From NCBI RefSeq assembly GCF_000149955.1, contig NC_030987.1, forward strand, positions 2,571,236 through 2,635,235: a DNA stretch of 64,000 bases, given 5' to 3'. The stretch is from Fusarium oxysporum f. sp. lycopersici 4287. Its lineage: Eukaryota; Ascomycota; Sordariomycetes; Hypocreales; Nectriaceae. The notes under the pieces are model-generated. The model did not search any database. It saw nothing but the letters and a program-made list of their open reading frames with translations, and had not been told where the DNA came from. Positions 10,432-23,538 of this stretch are shown here, in pieces. The stretch's first letter is position 1. The number at the start of each line of letters is the position of its first letter. A program made the translations under genes and the position numbers.

Positions 10432-13400
10432 TGACGGCTTTCGTTGAACAGAGGAAGCACCCTTCGTTTGTCTAACAATGCGGAAGAGAAAGCTGAAAGC
10501 CCCCAGAGTGGGGAGTCAGCAATTGCGACATGAAACTGTAATGCAATATTCGCGATACACGACTGATGACGATACACACAGTACGTTTTGGTGTTCAAGA
10601 CCGCTGCGATTGCCCCGATCTAAATCATCAACCCCCTGGTGGCTCAAATTGGATGAGGTTCATCTCGGTCTGACCCTCGCTGGGCATGTCGGTGAAGTGG
10701 CTACGACAAGAATTAGCGAAAAAAAAAGTATCGCTTATTTACCGGCCCATTTTCTTTGAATACTAACCTCGACTAATACGGTCTTTGTGACCAAATTTCC
10801 GGTTGCTGCTCATTTTGTTGAAGCAGTGGAACCCTTCGGTAGACGGAGTTGTCGTTGCATAGAACCTGATTAGCACTTAACACTCGGTGCAGACCTGCAC
10901 TCCTATTTTATCTCTTCATTTCTTTTTTGATTTTGATTTTGATTTTTTTTTGCCGCCCGCCTTTTGCGCAAACTTCTTTGATTGTTGTGGGCAGGAAGTG
11001 GACTTTGTACAAGCAGACACACCCAATCGAATTTTACAGAAATTTCCCCCTCGTCTTATTGAGCTTGGTCCTAGAACGAAACCCTAGACAGTTTAGTTTC
11101 ACGACCCTCGTCTCGTCATCAATTCGTACCATCGGCCTTTCTCTCGCAGCCTGCCGTGCATAAGAAGCACGAGCGATGAGCTAGAGTCAAAACCCATCAG
11201 TCCACAACGGAAGCGTGACTTGTCGAGAACCGAGAACACCCATTAAGCATCAGACACGTGCGTTCCCCTCACGCTGGCTCACACCAAATTCGAGGTGGCC
11301 CGGCAGTCAGTGGGGTGGCAATAGACGCTAGACCAGGGGAGCAAGGTCAGAGACTCAAGGAGGATGGTGGCCGTTCCTTTAGCTTGCCGTCGGCCCTTGA
11401 TTTAGTCTGGTTTTCTCCGGCTTCGGCTCGCACCGTTGATGGGCGGCTTGCATGGGTCCCCATCCACTGGGGAGGTTTCGATGGATCTCTTTCGTCAACC
11501 TGAACAAGATCCCGCCCACGTCCCAAGCCTTCGGGATTTGTTTGGGAAAATGTCTGTCATGGCCCAGCCCGCCACCACGACACCATGGGGACATGGAATG
11601 GGGAGCCGCTCTTGAAGCGACCTGTGCACGGAAAAAGAAGACAAATGAGAGGGACCCCCGGAATTTATCCGTTCCCTCGGGTGAGGAGAGCCATATTGTC
11701 GGGAAGCAGCCCTTCATAACTATCGAGCCATCTGCTTCAGGAGACGTTAGGCCCCTGAACCCCGTTGACGGGAGGCTGGGTCCGTCTGAGACAGGGCTCA
11801 GATTTTCGTCAAACAGGGACCGTCCATGCTAAGGATTTCCTAAGAAGAAGGCAACGTACTCCGTCCTATAGTCCACACTCTGGACGGTTTAAAACCGTCT
11901 TTGTCTGCGTGCCAGGAGCCTGAAAGACATTATGCGCGCCGCGGGTCAGTCTGGGACGACCAGGGGTCCATTACGGTCAAGGTGACCAGAAAGGCGGACA
12001 GCCATGAACTCGACCAGTCAGATACGATATGGAATGTGTTCATGGGTTTAAATCGCATCGACTTTTCCTTCATGTCGTTGGTAGGCCTTGTGCAGGTTAG
12101 ACAAGCAAAGCTCGCATTACGAATTAGTCACATGCTGCTGCTGTTCACCGTAGCCTCTTCTTGAACCTTTCGGTGGCGGGCAACCCTGTTCAAATATGCA
12201 GACCGCATTCACGAACCGAATGCCTGTAATTATGGCATAACTGGCTTGTCAATTGAGTCTGAGCCCTGAAAACTATCTTGTCTCCACCTTTCGCTCTGGT
12301 TCACAGGACTACGTCTTTGCACCTATTCGCTTTAATCTATCCTGCTCAATGTCGAACATGCCTGGTACTGCATAATTGCTTAATACTCGCTGAGTTTTGA
12401 GGCCCCCATGCTGTTACCTTGAAAGCGACTCTGACGATGGTATTAATCACAAAAGCTTGTTAAAACAGCCATACCATTCATGATTGGCAACTCTGTCACG
12501 ATCAGCTCTAGATTTTGCAACGTCGATATTCATCCCCGTATCTCATTTCGTCACCGCCCGACTCCACGATGCCGCCCGCAGCTCCAGTTCAATTTCCGCC
12601 TTGATTACAATACCTTCCCATCAGCTCCCATCGGTCGACCACCCATAACGGGACTTTTATAACCATACGCTCTACCCTCCTCTACGTCTGAAGCGCCGAC
12701 CAAAGTTGCGATCCATGCTACAGGCACAGCCCATACTGCCACCTGGAAATGAACAATTGGGGGGCGGAAAAACAACCCAGATCATCTGAGACATTGAGGG
12801 ATCTGGAGGCTGGAGCCCCGATGCCTCTGGTGTTGTGCTCTAGCACCTGCTTTTGCATATCTTCATCCCTATTCGTTGACCAAGGGCTTGGGGTTATCAA
12901 AGACATATGCCCTGAAAACCCCGATAAGCAAGGGTATATGCCTTTTTCGAATGGTTTCCGCTGCATAGGTATATAGTCGACACTGATAGGCTAGGTCCCT
13001 CACACAGCACAGGTATTTCTCAGCGCCTGAGAGAAATAAAACAACAGGTCCTCATTGACGCTACACTGCTCCAGTGGTGGTCGTTGATTTCTTGTTATTC
13101 TCCTATTCGATGCGCATAGACGCCTCTTCCAGCCGATTGCGTCTTTTGCGGTTACGCTTACCTGCCGTGTTTCCTCAATCGATGTCTCTTGTCTCCTCAC
13201 GTTATCCATTATCTTCTCTCTGACCCGCCAACATCTATCTTGATGTCGAAGCCAGTATCCCCAGTTGTTTCTAGCTTCCGACTGTCGTCATCACACCAGT
13301 TATAGAAGCGGCGTCCCCGATCAACATGTAACAAGGAACTGAACTCTCATTGCTTGTTCATGGCCCACACTCCAAGCTCCGTTTGCCCATGCATGATGAT

Positions 13401-14486
13401 GGCACTGCCACTCTCCCCCTTCCGCAATTTCTACTGCATGCCGTGCCATAAAGGTCAGGGTAAGAGAGCTAGATGCTGCTATGCCTTCGTGTTAACGGCC
13501 TTTACGCCACCTTGAGTGCTGACCTGGAACATAGAAAGAGCATGGCTTTTTTCAAGATAACACACGTTACATTGACCTATTGTCCACATGGTTCGCACCT
13601 GTGGGTATAAAGAAAGAAATAAACATGGACCTGGCAGCGTCTGGGTCCGTCCCACAAACGCCTTCTGCATGCCCCAGCTGTGGCCCTGAGGACTTCTTCG
13701 TTTTGGGTCCTCTCATCCTGTCTCTGCCTTGCCCCTCTCACAGGTCCCATGACAATTCACCAATATACTGAAATTGTTGGAAGAGAGAAAAAGGAGCAAT
13801 TTGTCTGTTCTTACAGACGAATGAAGTGTAGAAAGGTAAGGAGAAAGGAGAAAATATTCCACCACAAAGCCATGCTCACAAGAGAGTTTGTTTTCACTTC
13901 CCTGTCTCCTCTTCTTCTCTGCCCCTCTCCCTCATCCCTTCTTGGCCGAGCTCCTTCTTTCGGCATCGACCGCAACATTTTTCGTTTCTCGTCCGCCCNN
14001 NNNNNNNNNNNNNNNNNNNNNNNNNNNNNNNNNNNNNNNNNNNNNNNNNNNNNNNNNNNNNNNNNNNNNNNNNNNNNNNNNNNNNNNNNNNNNNNNNNNN
14101 NNNNNNNNNNNNNNNNNNNNNNNNNNNNNNNNNNNNNNNNNNNNNNNNNNNNNNNNNNNNNNNNNNNNNNNNNNNNNNNNNNNNNNNNNNNNNNNNNNNN
14201 CTGCAATAAATGGGTTAAGCCCTCATATTTTTCTTCTCTCCTCACCACCCACAAATGTTCGGTGCCCATGTCCATGGCCCGTGCCCCGACAACCACAGAC
14301 CTCGGCATATGCGAGGAAGCACAGCACCTCCATCACAGACTCACGCACACGCCCCTCACAACCCTTATTGGGCTTCCCGTCCCTCTATTTCCTTTCCTTT
14401 GGGACTTTTCCTTTCTATGTGCCCTCGGCTCAGTCATGCCTCCAGCCCTTTTTCGTCCGTCTTTCTTTGTTTCGGGCTCGGTCTCT
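10432..14486. other. Gene-poor region with low-complexity tracts
   Basis: About 4 kb without a supportable gene. It contains a (GATTTT)n-like run at about 10926-10948, pyrimidine-rich DNA at 13896-13998 and the N gap 13999-14200. Reading frames crossing the gap are artefacts. Confidence 0.6.
13999..14200. other. Assembly gap (202 N)
   Basis: Run of N about 290 bp downstream of the small Cys/Trp-rich gene. It could hide a 3' exon of that gene. Confidence 0.99.
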
Positions 14487-14876
14487 TCACTCAATGCGAA
14501 TAGACATAAAGGAAAGGAAAGGAACATCATGTTTCAAACTCACCTGGCCAAGGGACTGTAGCCTGTGATCATGCTCTTCTCTCATACGATAGATCTGACC
14601 AAGGACTTCTTGCATCTCAGCACACGTTCGTTCAATGGTGGCATTTCGGTTGCCCTCCCTCTGCCAGCGCTGAACGTCACGATACATCTTGTCATACCTG
14701 CGCTGCTTCTTCTCCGTGTCGTGGCAGAGCTTGCAAACGTCTCTTTCGGTCCTGGTTTCGTAGACAAGCTTCAGGCCGCAAGTTTCGCCCATGCGGTATT
14801 CTTTGTTGCACTGCTGACGGAAGTGCCCCCAGCGCCAGTAGCCGCATGCCCAGCGAGTTTGGTCAAAGTAGCACAT
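14487..14876 (-). CDS. Small Cys/aromatic-rich conserved hypothetical protein
   Basis: 129-residue reading frame that starts MCYFDQTRWACGYW. The first 60 residues carry six Cys (C2, C11, C23, C33, C48, C51) among Trp, Tyr and basic residues, including a C-x2-C pair. Residues 55-110 are strongly charged and helical, with many Arg/Glu. The spacing suggests a small metal-binding or redox-stabilised domain with a coiled coil behind it; no named domain is recognised. My impression that this opening is conserved in Fusarium is memory, not a search. A perfect donor GTGAGT (complement of 14538-14543) follows SLGQ, so the protein may continue through an intron toward the N gap rather than end at 14487. 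The gene sits alone in over 12 kb of otherwise gene-poor DNA. Confidence 0.68.
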   Translation of the reverse strand: MCYFDQTRWACGYWRWGHFRQQCNKEYRMGETCGLKLVYETRTERDVCKLCHDTEKKQRRYDKMYRDVQRWQREGNRNATIERTCAEMQEVLGQIYRMREEHDHRLQSLGQVSLKHDVPFLSFMSIRIE

Positions 14877-17800
14877 GGCTCAAGGGTTTCGAGAGTTGAC
14901 AAGAGGCTTAGTGGCGAATAGTCGAGGCGAGAAAAGCAGGGTATCTCTAACTGATTCGATAGAAGAGGAGAAGAAGCGGGAACACCGAAGGCGGAGAGCG
15001 GAGTTCCAGAGGCGAACTCGTGGTCGATTCGAGCCGAACCCGAAGTTCAAGTCAACACTTATCGAGTCGTGTCGAAGCGATGAAAGTCAGCCACCCTCGG
15101 GCAATCCAACAGTCGCCGAGCCGGAACGGTATAAACAATGTAAAGGTTTGGTTTAATCGAGTCGAGAAGAATCCTAGGATACACAGGTTAGTCACTGGGT
15201 CTCTCCTATTGTCTCTATCCCTTCTGTGCCTCCCCTTCGCGTTGGGCAGGCAATTTTGTTTCTACCCAATGCAAACAACTCCCACTTGTTGGACTCATAT
15301 CCATGCCACTGGCTGCCTTTGTTATTCGTTTGTAGACATAACATTATCTCATCACGGTCACCGTCTTCCAACCCCTCATAACCTCTCGTATGCATTCCTG
15401 CCGCGTGGTGTCTCGACAGATAATACATAACCAGAACAATGCAACAACGGGAAAGAAAGCGCACCTTGATGTTGATGATGCACTTGATTGATTTGAAAAG
15501 AGCAAGATATATGTCAAACTTACTTGATATGTGACTAATGTGAGATGGACTGTACAGCCAGGCCCAAGAGCAATTAGCAATTACAGTAGCTGTATGGGAC
15601 CTAGCAAAGATTCGGAAGCTGCTAGTGTTCGATGCCCTTGTTGATATTGAGGCTAACCGAGTGAGACTTATTTACTTCAGGCCCGTAGTCCTTAGTTTTG
15701 GTTGCCGGTACAATCGACTGCTTTGCTGTGCTAGGTGGTCGATATCTCAAGAATCCCAGCGTCTTGGAGCCGGGATATGGGTCTGGAGCTGCTCTTCTAT
15801 AACGTATCAAGTCGAAGTTGGCCTGGTAGAACCAGGTATGATTAAGAATCTGGTCAACTGAAGGGCTAGCGTGATGTGTAGACTGTTCGCGGGCAACAGA
15901 ATGATGAAGATGAGATGTAGTCCAGGCCGAGTGGATGTCGAAGGCAACTTATACTTGTTTGATCCAAGAGACCTTCTGCGTATTCGATCTTCGTGCTGTG
16001 TCTGTATATGGCATCCCACATCCACATGTGGGACTCCGGCACAACCAACAAGCAATCGCATTCGTTCCTTGGACCCCTTGCCCTCCTCAATTCGGGCCAG
16101 ATTAATGGCCGTCCATTATGAGCTTGAACTTCTGCTTTTGCTTGTGCATTTGCGTCTGCATTTGCATTTGCATTCGCTTCTGTTTTTTGTTCCTGCGGGA
16201 TAAAGAGGCTTGCTTGTATGTGTCGATTGGGTATCCTTACTTAAAGCCCCATACGGTCTTTTCTTCTCATCGCATCACCATCCTCCACCAGCAAAGGTGC
16301 CTTAAACGCACCCCTCCTCTCTGATATGGTACTCCATCGATTCTCTTCTGCCGCTGCCACACAACGTACCCCGACTATCAATCGGCTCTAACTTTGAACA
16401 ACTTGGTTCCTGGGTCTTGATGTGATGCCGGAGCAGCCAATCTGCGCCTATGCGTTTCTCAAAGACCCTGCAGCATATCTATCAATGATTGGAGCCACCC
16501 AACAGCATTTATTTACTGTCATGAGAACCAAATTGACTTTTCCTCAAGGCTTGTCTTCATCCAACCATCAATCGTATCACGCCTCCAAGTATTCGTCTTG
16601 TTAGCTGACTGCTTCCAATCTCATCAACAACAATGGCTGTCAGTCCAAACTCGACAAGCCTCTGATAGTATAGCCCAAGAGCCATGTTTGATAGCATAGG
16701 ACAAAAGCCCGATGGCCGCTTGCCACGTTGATCAAGACCTAAAATTCGATACACGCCCCCCCTCGCAATATCAGCAACTACAGCGAGAACCAGGGTTGAA
16801 GGACGGGGCATCCCCACACCACAAGATACTACTGCAGTATTCTGTGTGTACAGCACTTCACTGTGATGTTGTAGCTGCAGTGGAAGTAACAAAAGCAGGG
16901 CTGACGAAGGACCAAATAACTTGGACAAACCCACGGGGATGTGTATGAGTATGTGCATGGCTGCATATGCGCTTGGTGTGATTCAATTTGCCTTTCATCC
17001 TTTGTTGTTGTCCTAATGCACAACGTACCTGACGAGTAAATATAGCTTGGCTACGTCTATTTTACAAGACCCAAAGGCCCATAACAGAGACCTTAGTCTT
17101 GGACTCACTTCATTCATCACCCACTTTTCCTCGCTGGTTCAGTTCTTGTCGGCCATTGACATGCTGCACTTGTCGGGATCGTTCTTTCAGCATTCCATAT
17201 GCATTCCATGGCGCGTCCTTGATCACGGAGCCGTGAGGCAACCGGGCCACATTAACGGCCATGTTATTGCTACGAGTCCTGTGTCTTTCCCGCTGCGGGC
17301 CAGGTCTCGGTCGCGTCCTCTTGAAATCTTGTCCTAGTCGAGTGCACGAGTGCACATAAGGTGGTGTCTTGATCTGCGGCCGCTGTGGGGCTTCATGGTT
17401 CGTCCCGAGGGCGGACAAGTGTCAGGAAACAAGGGGATTCTGAATGCTTGCAATCTCGACGAATTCGGTGAAGGCAAGGGATCTAATTCGCTGCTTTTCT
17501 CCTCCTCCGTGCGTCAAGCCCTTGCGTTGCGGACTCGAGCTCGATGGCACCGCCGGCCCATTGGAAGAAGGGATGCAGCTCAGGGATCCGCCATTGGACT
17601 TTCTCTCATGGTCTACGGCATCGAGTGCTCTTTACGACATCGAATCGTCCTACTTCTACAGGAAATCTTGCATTGGATGTTGCCGGCTTTCCCCTTCCAA
17701 TTTGAGACTTCTTTTGGGCCAAAAGAGCTATGCATGATGTCCATCACTGTGAATCAAGCTCTGAACGAGAGATGCCTGCAAATCTCGCCACCGTGGGACA

Positions 17801-19818
17801 TGCTAATCGACTTGGTAGGTCGCTACAACCATGTTTCCTGTGTTCCCCAAGCCATGCCTGTTGGCCGTTTTTGTTCAACAGAACCTCGTGGTATGTCTCG
17901 GCCGATTGCTTCTGATGATGCGCAATAGCTTTGTTTCTTCCAACCCACATATCAGTGCAGATTCTGGTCCAAAGAGCCTTGAAGGGAGTCATGTATGCGG
18001 CCTCTTCCCATTGAGCAACCGAATTCTTAACCTTGAATGCGGAAATCATTGGGGGGGGTCCCTTTCATTGTCCTAGACAAAGTACAATCCTCCGTGTTGG
18101 TCCTTCCTCCAAGGGTCTCACACCGGAGCCTCAGCCTCTATTTTCCCCATGATATTTTCTGGGACAATAAGCAGGCATCCGCAAAGGATTCAGGTCAAAC
18201 TGAATTGAGTTAGTTAGCTCGTAATTGTAAATTGATGCAAGTACTCGCCTCGGTAGTAACATATAAGAATAGGGGGAGTTTGCATGCTTTTCGTGCATGG
18301 CTGCCGGCTCACATGAATGATTAAAGTTCCGCCCTTCCACTAGACCGTTGGCTTGTCATTGAAGAACCTTCTTTGTCATTACCATAATCGACAGTTCAGA
18401 AGTCATTTCAGGACCATGCTGATGTGCACAAGACATGTATAGGCACAACGTGGCAGCATCCCTCTGGCCAAGACTGCAGCCTAGCCATTGCATTCCATCG
18501 ACTCCGAAGGGAGAAGAGAGAATTGAAAGCCTGTCGACATGACAAAGATACCATTGTATATTATCGCCTCTGTACACCCAGTCATCCCTCTACCGCCTCA
18601 TCTGTGCTGGCTTCATGGTGTATCACGTCTTGCATGATTCGCACGCCTCGCTTTGAAAGACGTTGGAGCTTGAGTGACCATGCAAAACGAACTGGCTATC
18701 ACATCAGATCGTTTAGCAAGCAGCAATAACTATTCCGGGGGGCGTGTGAGTTAATATGTATCAGTTGTAAGAACCTGCCGATATTACTCTATGGCGATGA
18801 TTGCCTTGACATAGGCTACAACTCCTTTCGTGAAGCAGTCCAGAAGATGAACTGTTCATACTATCGCTTTATATCAACGCTAACTTCCAGCACTTCGAAG
18901 CCCATGTTTAGGACCACAAGAATGAAGAACTTGAAGTGGCTTGCCTTGATCTCATTCAGCCATGCATGTATGCACACTTAGCGAAGAGTAAGACACACAA
19001 TGTCACAAAGATAAGCTCTTTGTTCTCTCCCACCAACAGCATGTGGAGGCCCTTGCCCAGTCATGAGCAGAAGTGGCATCTAGGACTGCCATCGACAGGC
19101 ATTTCCACCACCCCCAAACAAGGGATATGGCGGTGACAAAGGATTCTTCACGGGGAAACATGACGAGACATCCGAATACTGCTGAGCTGGCCTTCTGCTT
19201 CGGGAATGGCCTGCGTCTCGGACAACTGACTCGTCTGTGATGACTTCACAGCCCGCATGGAACCAGGAGCGTGAGGAGACAGGGAGCCAAGTCAAAAGAG
19301 CTTGATACTAGGCCTTAACATTGGGCATTGTTGGGCTCAGCAGGGATGCACGTCGGATTCTCGATCTATGTGGCTGGGGAGTGTCAAAGAATATACCCTT
19401 ACGCATGTATATTGGGCGTCGGCGACTCTGTGCGTGTACTCGCATCTGTTTCGGTGGGTGGATGCACCAAGCGAGACACAAGCTGTAAGCTCGAGGCTCC
19501 AGGGTATTCACCACTGCTCATAATCCAGACGAAAAGTAGTCAAGAACGACCGACTTGTAGGCCTGAGACTGGTTATTGTAACAACCTTGTGTCGAGGGGA
19601 AAATACACAGACCATCCGTAGGCCTCAGATCTTTTGGTGAACTGTATTCCCTGCTTGCTGAGCCTGGTGATCACAACGGCCCGGTTTAGCGGCCGGCCCG
19701 GCCCGCTTTGGATTTCCATTCCAATATTTCGAGTCTTCAAATCGGGCTTGTTTGCTAAACCGTTAACGCCAAGGCCAATCCTTTTCAAGGAACTCGACAT
19801 ATTTCGCAAGGTTTCTGG

Positions 19819-19842
19819 AAAAAAAAAAAAAAAAAAAAAAAA
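19819..19842. repeat. A24 homopolymer
   Basis: Uninterrupted run of 24 A in the gene-poor region; it could be an old retroposed tail or slippage product. Confidence 0.9.
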
Positions 19843-21322
19843 CCTTAATCGCGGGGTTTCTCCGGTAGAGCAGCGATGGTCAGTTGCAAAAATACAGCTG
19901 GATGGTATCTAATCACCATGCAAGTTGAATAGGGACAGAACAGTACAGGACGAAGCTTCAGCAGGCTGTTGCGACGCTGAATCTGGAATTTGACCGTAGA
20001 ACCAGAGTTTAGGCAAGGTAACTCCATGACTCTGAACTGCCCAATGAACCGCGAGCCTGGAAAGCCACAACCAGATCTGGCGTGTTTGAGTTTGAACCAG
20101 TCACCTGGGTTGCTGCAAATCATGTGTCTGAAAAGCGCTGCATGGAGCCCCTTCACAAGGAACGGGGAGGAAGCGCGTCCGATCGTACCTGGAGCCAATT
20201 GAAAGAAGAAGAAAAAAAGATCTCACGAGCCCACAAGAAGGTAGGGTACATATCGGCATTTCGCCAGGCTCGATGCCGGTTTCGACCTGGAGCATTTCGC
20301 ATTGTCCAATGTGCAAGCATGCGGTACGGAATAGTGTCTGGCACATCATCTCGGTTCTCTGACTTTGTGTCATCCAGACCGTCTGCATTCCGGCAGTGCC
20401 TTTGATCGAAAGAGCAGCTTAGAGGGGATGTCGAAGGCTAGCGTTGTAGCCATGTGGGGAGAGAATTGACAAGCAGGGGGACAGTCAGGGATCAGCGGTT
20501 TAGGATGGGTCTTCCTGTACGACAGACATGTTTCCATTGTCGCCGCATGGATGCCTATTGAAAGCAATGATTGGCCGGAAGCAGGATCTAAACCATGGCC
20601 ATCCCAGGGGGCCAAGATCTTAAAAGGGCACAAGATACAAACGACAGATGCTTGCTAGGCTTTCAACGATTGTAGTGAGGCTGAGACTGAATGACCAGGA
20701 GAAGTCGCACGTTGATTTCGATAGGGAAGGCGCAAATTGAGCAGGTCCCTTCGTCAATATGCCCGTAATGCGTTTTGTTCTGAGTGCTGTGAGACAGTAA
20801 GGGAGGCAAAAATTAGGGTGCAGGCTGAGGTCTTGGTTTGTTCCACAACCTTAAGACAGCGTCACGGCAGTGTGGAGCGATGTGTATTGACAATCTGGAG
20901 ACAACGATTCTTTTGGATATCATCTTGATAAGGCTCTCGACTAGCTCGCAAAGGTGCATAATTGCGGAAATGGTTAGAGAAAGCCAAGTGTGGTATCCGT
21001 AGAAGGAAACGAGCGCGCAAAACGCGACAATCCCTATTCAGGACACGACAAAGGCGATGTCCGAGACATCATGCGGCAATGAATTGGATCTGAGTCTGCG
21101 ATTCAGCGCTTTGTGATTCGACGGACGCAATTGACGCGCCTACGGTAGGTACGCCTGTTGAACGATACTGGGGTCTAAAATTGAAGCCCCTGCTCCTCTC
21201 TGTCTGTCAGGGTCTAGAATTCGGTCGCAGACTCAGGTGGGTTTGTAAACACGTCACGACGCCGAGGAAGCGCGCGGGTGTGAGGGTAGGATTGATGAGC
21301 ACAATTGACATAGTGATGATAG

Positions 21323-21361
<39 letters not shown>

Positions 21362-21363
21362 AA
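21323..21363. repeat. T19A22 palindromic homopolymer
   Basis: 19 T followed directly by 22 A, a loopless perfect inverted repeat. Confidence 0.95.
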
Positions 21364-21896
21364 GAGTTGCCTGGTTCAGCAATCGTATGAAATGACTTGT
21401 GCAGTCCCACGCATGCGAGGTCTGGAATGCATGCAAAACACTTGATGATTTGCGATAAGAGGGAGGAATAAGGTGACACGTGCATAACTGCGTCAGCTTG
21501 AGCTGAAGGGCAGGTAGCGAGAGCTGCAGGTTGCATGAACATTGCACGTTCATCCCGCACGAACTGAGTAAGGGGATATCTCGTTGATCTTGGCCAACTC
21601 ATCGCTAGTGATCGGTGGCAGCTGTTCGAGGCGGAGGAAATGTGCCGCAACCACAACAGAGACGCGGATCGACGCATGGTGCGGATTAGGGTCAGGTTCC
21701 GGGGCCGGACTTCAATCGTTCATCAAAGAAGGTAGATGGAGTAGATCTTTCGGGTGGCTGTGATGAGCATATGCATGCGAATGCGGATATGTGATGTGAT
21801 GTGATACGTATGATGTGCTGTATGCGGGTGTAAGTAAGTGGGTTCCACCGGCCGGTGTGCCTGCGGTAGCTTGCAGGTGGATAACTCGACATTGTG

Positions 21897-21920
21897 TTTT
21901 GTTGTTGTTGTTGTTGTTGT
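21897..21920. repeat. (GTT)n microsatellite
   Basis: Tandem GTT units, followed about 35 bp later by TTATTATT and CTTCTTCTTC runs. Confidence 0.85.
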
Positions 21921-23538
21921 CGGGCGAGTGGTGATATTGACGTTGGGCCGTCGTGTTATTATTATTCTTCTTCTTCGTCTTCTGAAAATGAGAGCGGTGA
22001 AGACAAGACACAGACCAACAAAGGCAGGCCAAGTTGATGGTCCCGAAAGTGGCCAGGTGGGAACGTACGAGAGGAGGCGGCAGGTACTAATGATGCATGA
22101 AGGTAAGTACGGAGAGCGAAAGGGAAGCAAGAATAGGGCAAAACAGAAGAAAAATGGGCGGAAGCCACTGCTAGGCTACAGGTTAGGCAAGTCAATCCTG
22201 ACAGACTCATCCAACGACTTGAATAGATCATATATGGTAAGTGTAAGTAAATGCTATCTGATAAATCGAGCCTGTTTGTGTGTATAATTTGTGCAGTTTG
22301 ATTTCCTCCTATCCCATCAACTTAGGTGATTGTTTCCTTGGGTGTCTTGTTCGTGATTTTGGATTCATGGTTCTTGAAAACTTTTGACGATTGGCCCTCA
22401 CAAACCCCATGAGAATGGAACTCGGCACCTCCAAGTGTCAATAGTGTCATCACCTGCAAAAGTACCTAAGTGACACTGCTTATAAAGCCTTGGTACAGCC
22501 TTGACTACCAATTTATCTTATTCCATGCTTAATCTATACAGGTATTTTAAGCATATTGGAGTTATATTCAAGTTGCAGGGCTGCAACTGCTCATTCTTTC
22601 TAATGAGAGTTGTGAACAAGCTGGCCAATAGAGGGTGTTATCAGCATGCCTTTTATTAGGCTCCCGCCGTTAGTGCAGTTCGATAACGCTTGCGCTTAAC
22701 CTCCACACAGGCTAACCCAATACATCCTTCACTCTCCACTTTGATGGACTTCCCCTCAACTCCAAGTTTCATGTCGAACTTTATGTTGTCTCATCACCCA
22801 AACACTCACATCATCTATCTTACCTTCTTCAAGTGACAGCTGCATACTATCCGCGATATAGCACAATAATTATTTCAAGTTGAGCGCAATACTATCAGGT
22901 TTTATAGCTTGAGGCTCACCTACCGGCTGAACTGTTCACCTTTCTTAGCGCCATACGCGTCATCAGTCAATACTCTAGCCTCAACATTGAAACCGTCGCC
23001 TTCGACGGACGGAGTCGCTCCAACACATCGAGCCACTCCATCTCGGGTGGTTAATAGCTTCGACGACAACAAAGTCTTGCTGGCCCCGCCGCCATTTCTA
23101 CCTGAATTGCTGTTTCCTTTCTCGATATTGTGGTTACAACCGACTGACCAGACCGGCCGTATCAGCGACCGCACTTCTTACGCGCCGTGTTTATCCCTCG
23201 TCGTGTATTGCCTCATCGCCACTCTGTATTATCCACCGGGTTCTCCGTATTCTCGTTGTTTGTGCGGAAGTCCATCACCCACCACATTGTCTGTCGGAAT
23301 CACACGCAGCAACACTGCTAGGTCTTTGGAGCCTCAACCTAGCTGTACATGTGACGATCACTCGACACTTGCTTGACACCTATGTTCTCTCGCCTCTTGG
23401 TTGCGTTCTGCCGTCTTGCCGGACCTTCGCGGACTTCGGGCCTGCTGGGTTGACGCATTATACCAATACCCCCATCCTCACACCCTTTCGCAGTACCCTT
23501 TGCTGCAAATAGCGCCGAGGGTAATTACTTAGATCGTC

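Larger units (their letters stand above)
14877..23538. other. 8.7 kb gene-poor region upstream of the F-box gene
   Basis: No reading frame here shows a domain, splice-joined extension or signal peptide that I can support. It has many simple repeats: a GCATTT run near 16158-16174, A24 at 19819-19842, T19A22 at 21323-21363 and (GTT)n at 21897-21920. The last 800 bp before the F-box ATG are pyrimidine-rich, as expected of promoter and 5' leader. Non-coding RNA genes are possible but not demonstrable from sequence. Confidence 0.55.

Noticed and set aside
17350..17928. 192-codon frame in the gene-poor region
   Set aside because: No domain, signal, or conserved-looking segment; the overlapping frames on both strands are of similar length, which suggests chance.
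22256..22264. Isolated ATCTGATAA GATA site
   Set aside because: About one such match per 64 kb is expected by chance and it is not next to an iron gene.
22909..23376. 155-codon frame just upstream of the F-box gene
   Set aside because: Low-complexity Ser/Pro/Leu translation of pyrimidine-rich DNA; better explained as promoter or 5' leader.
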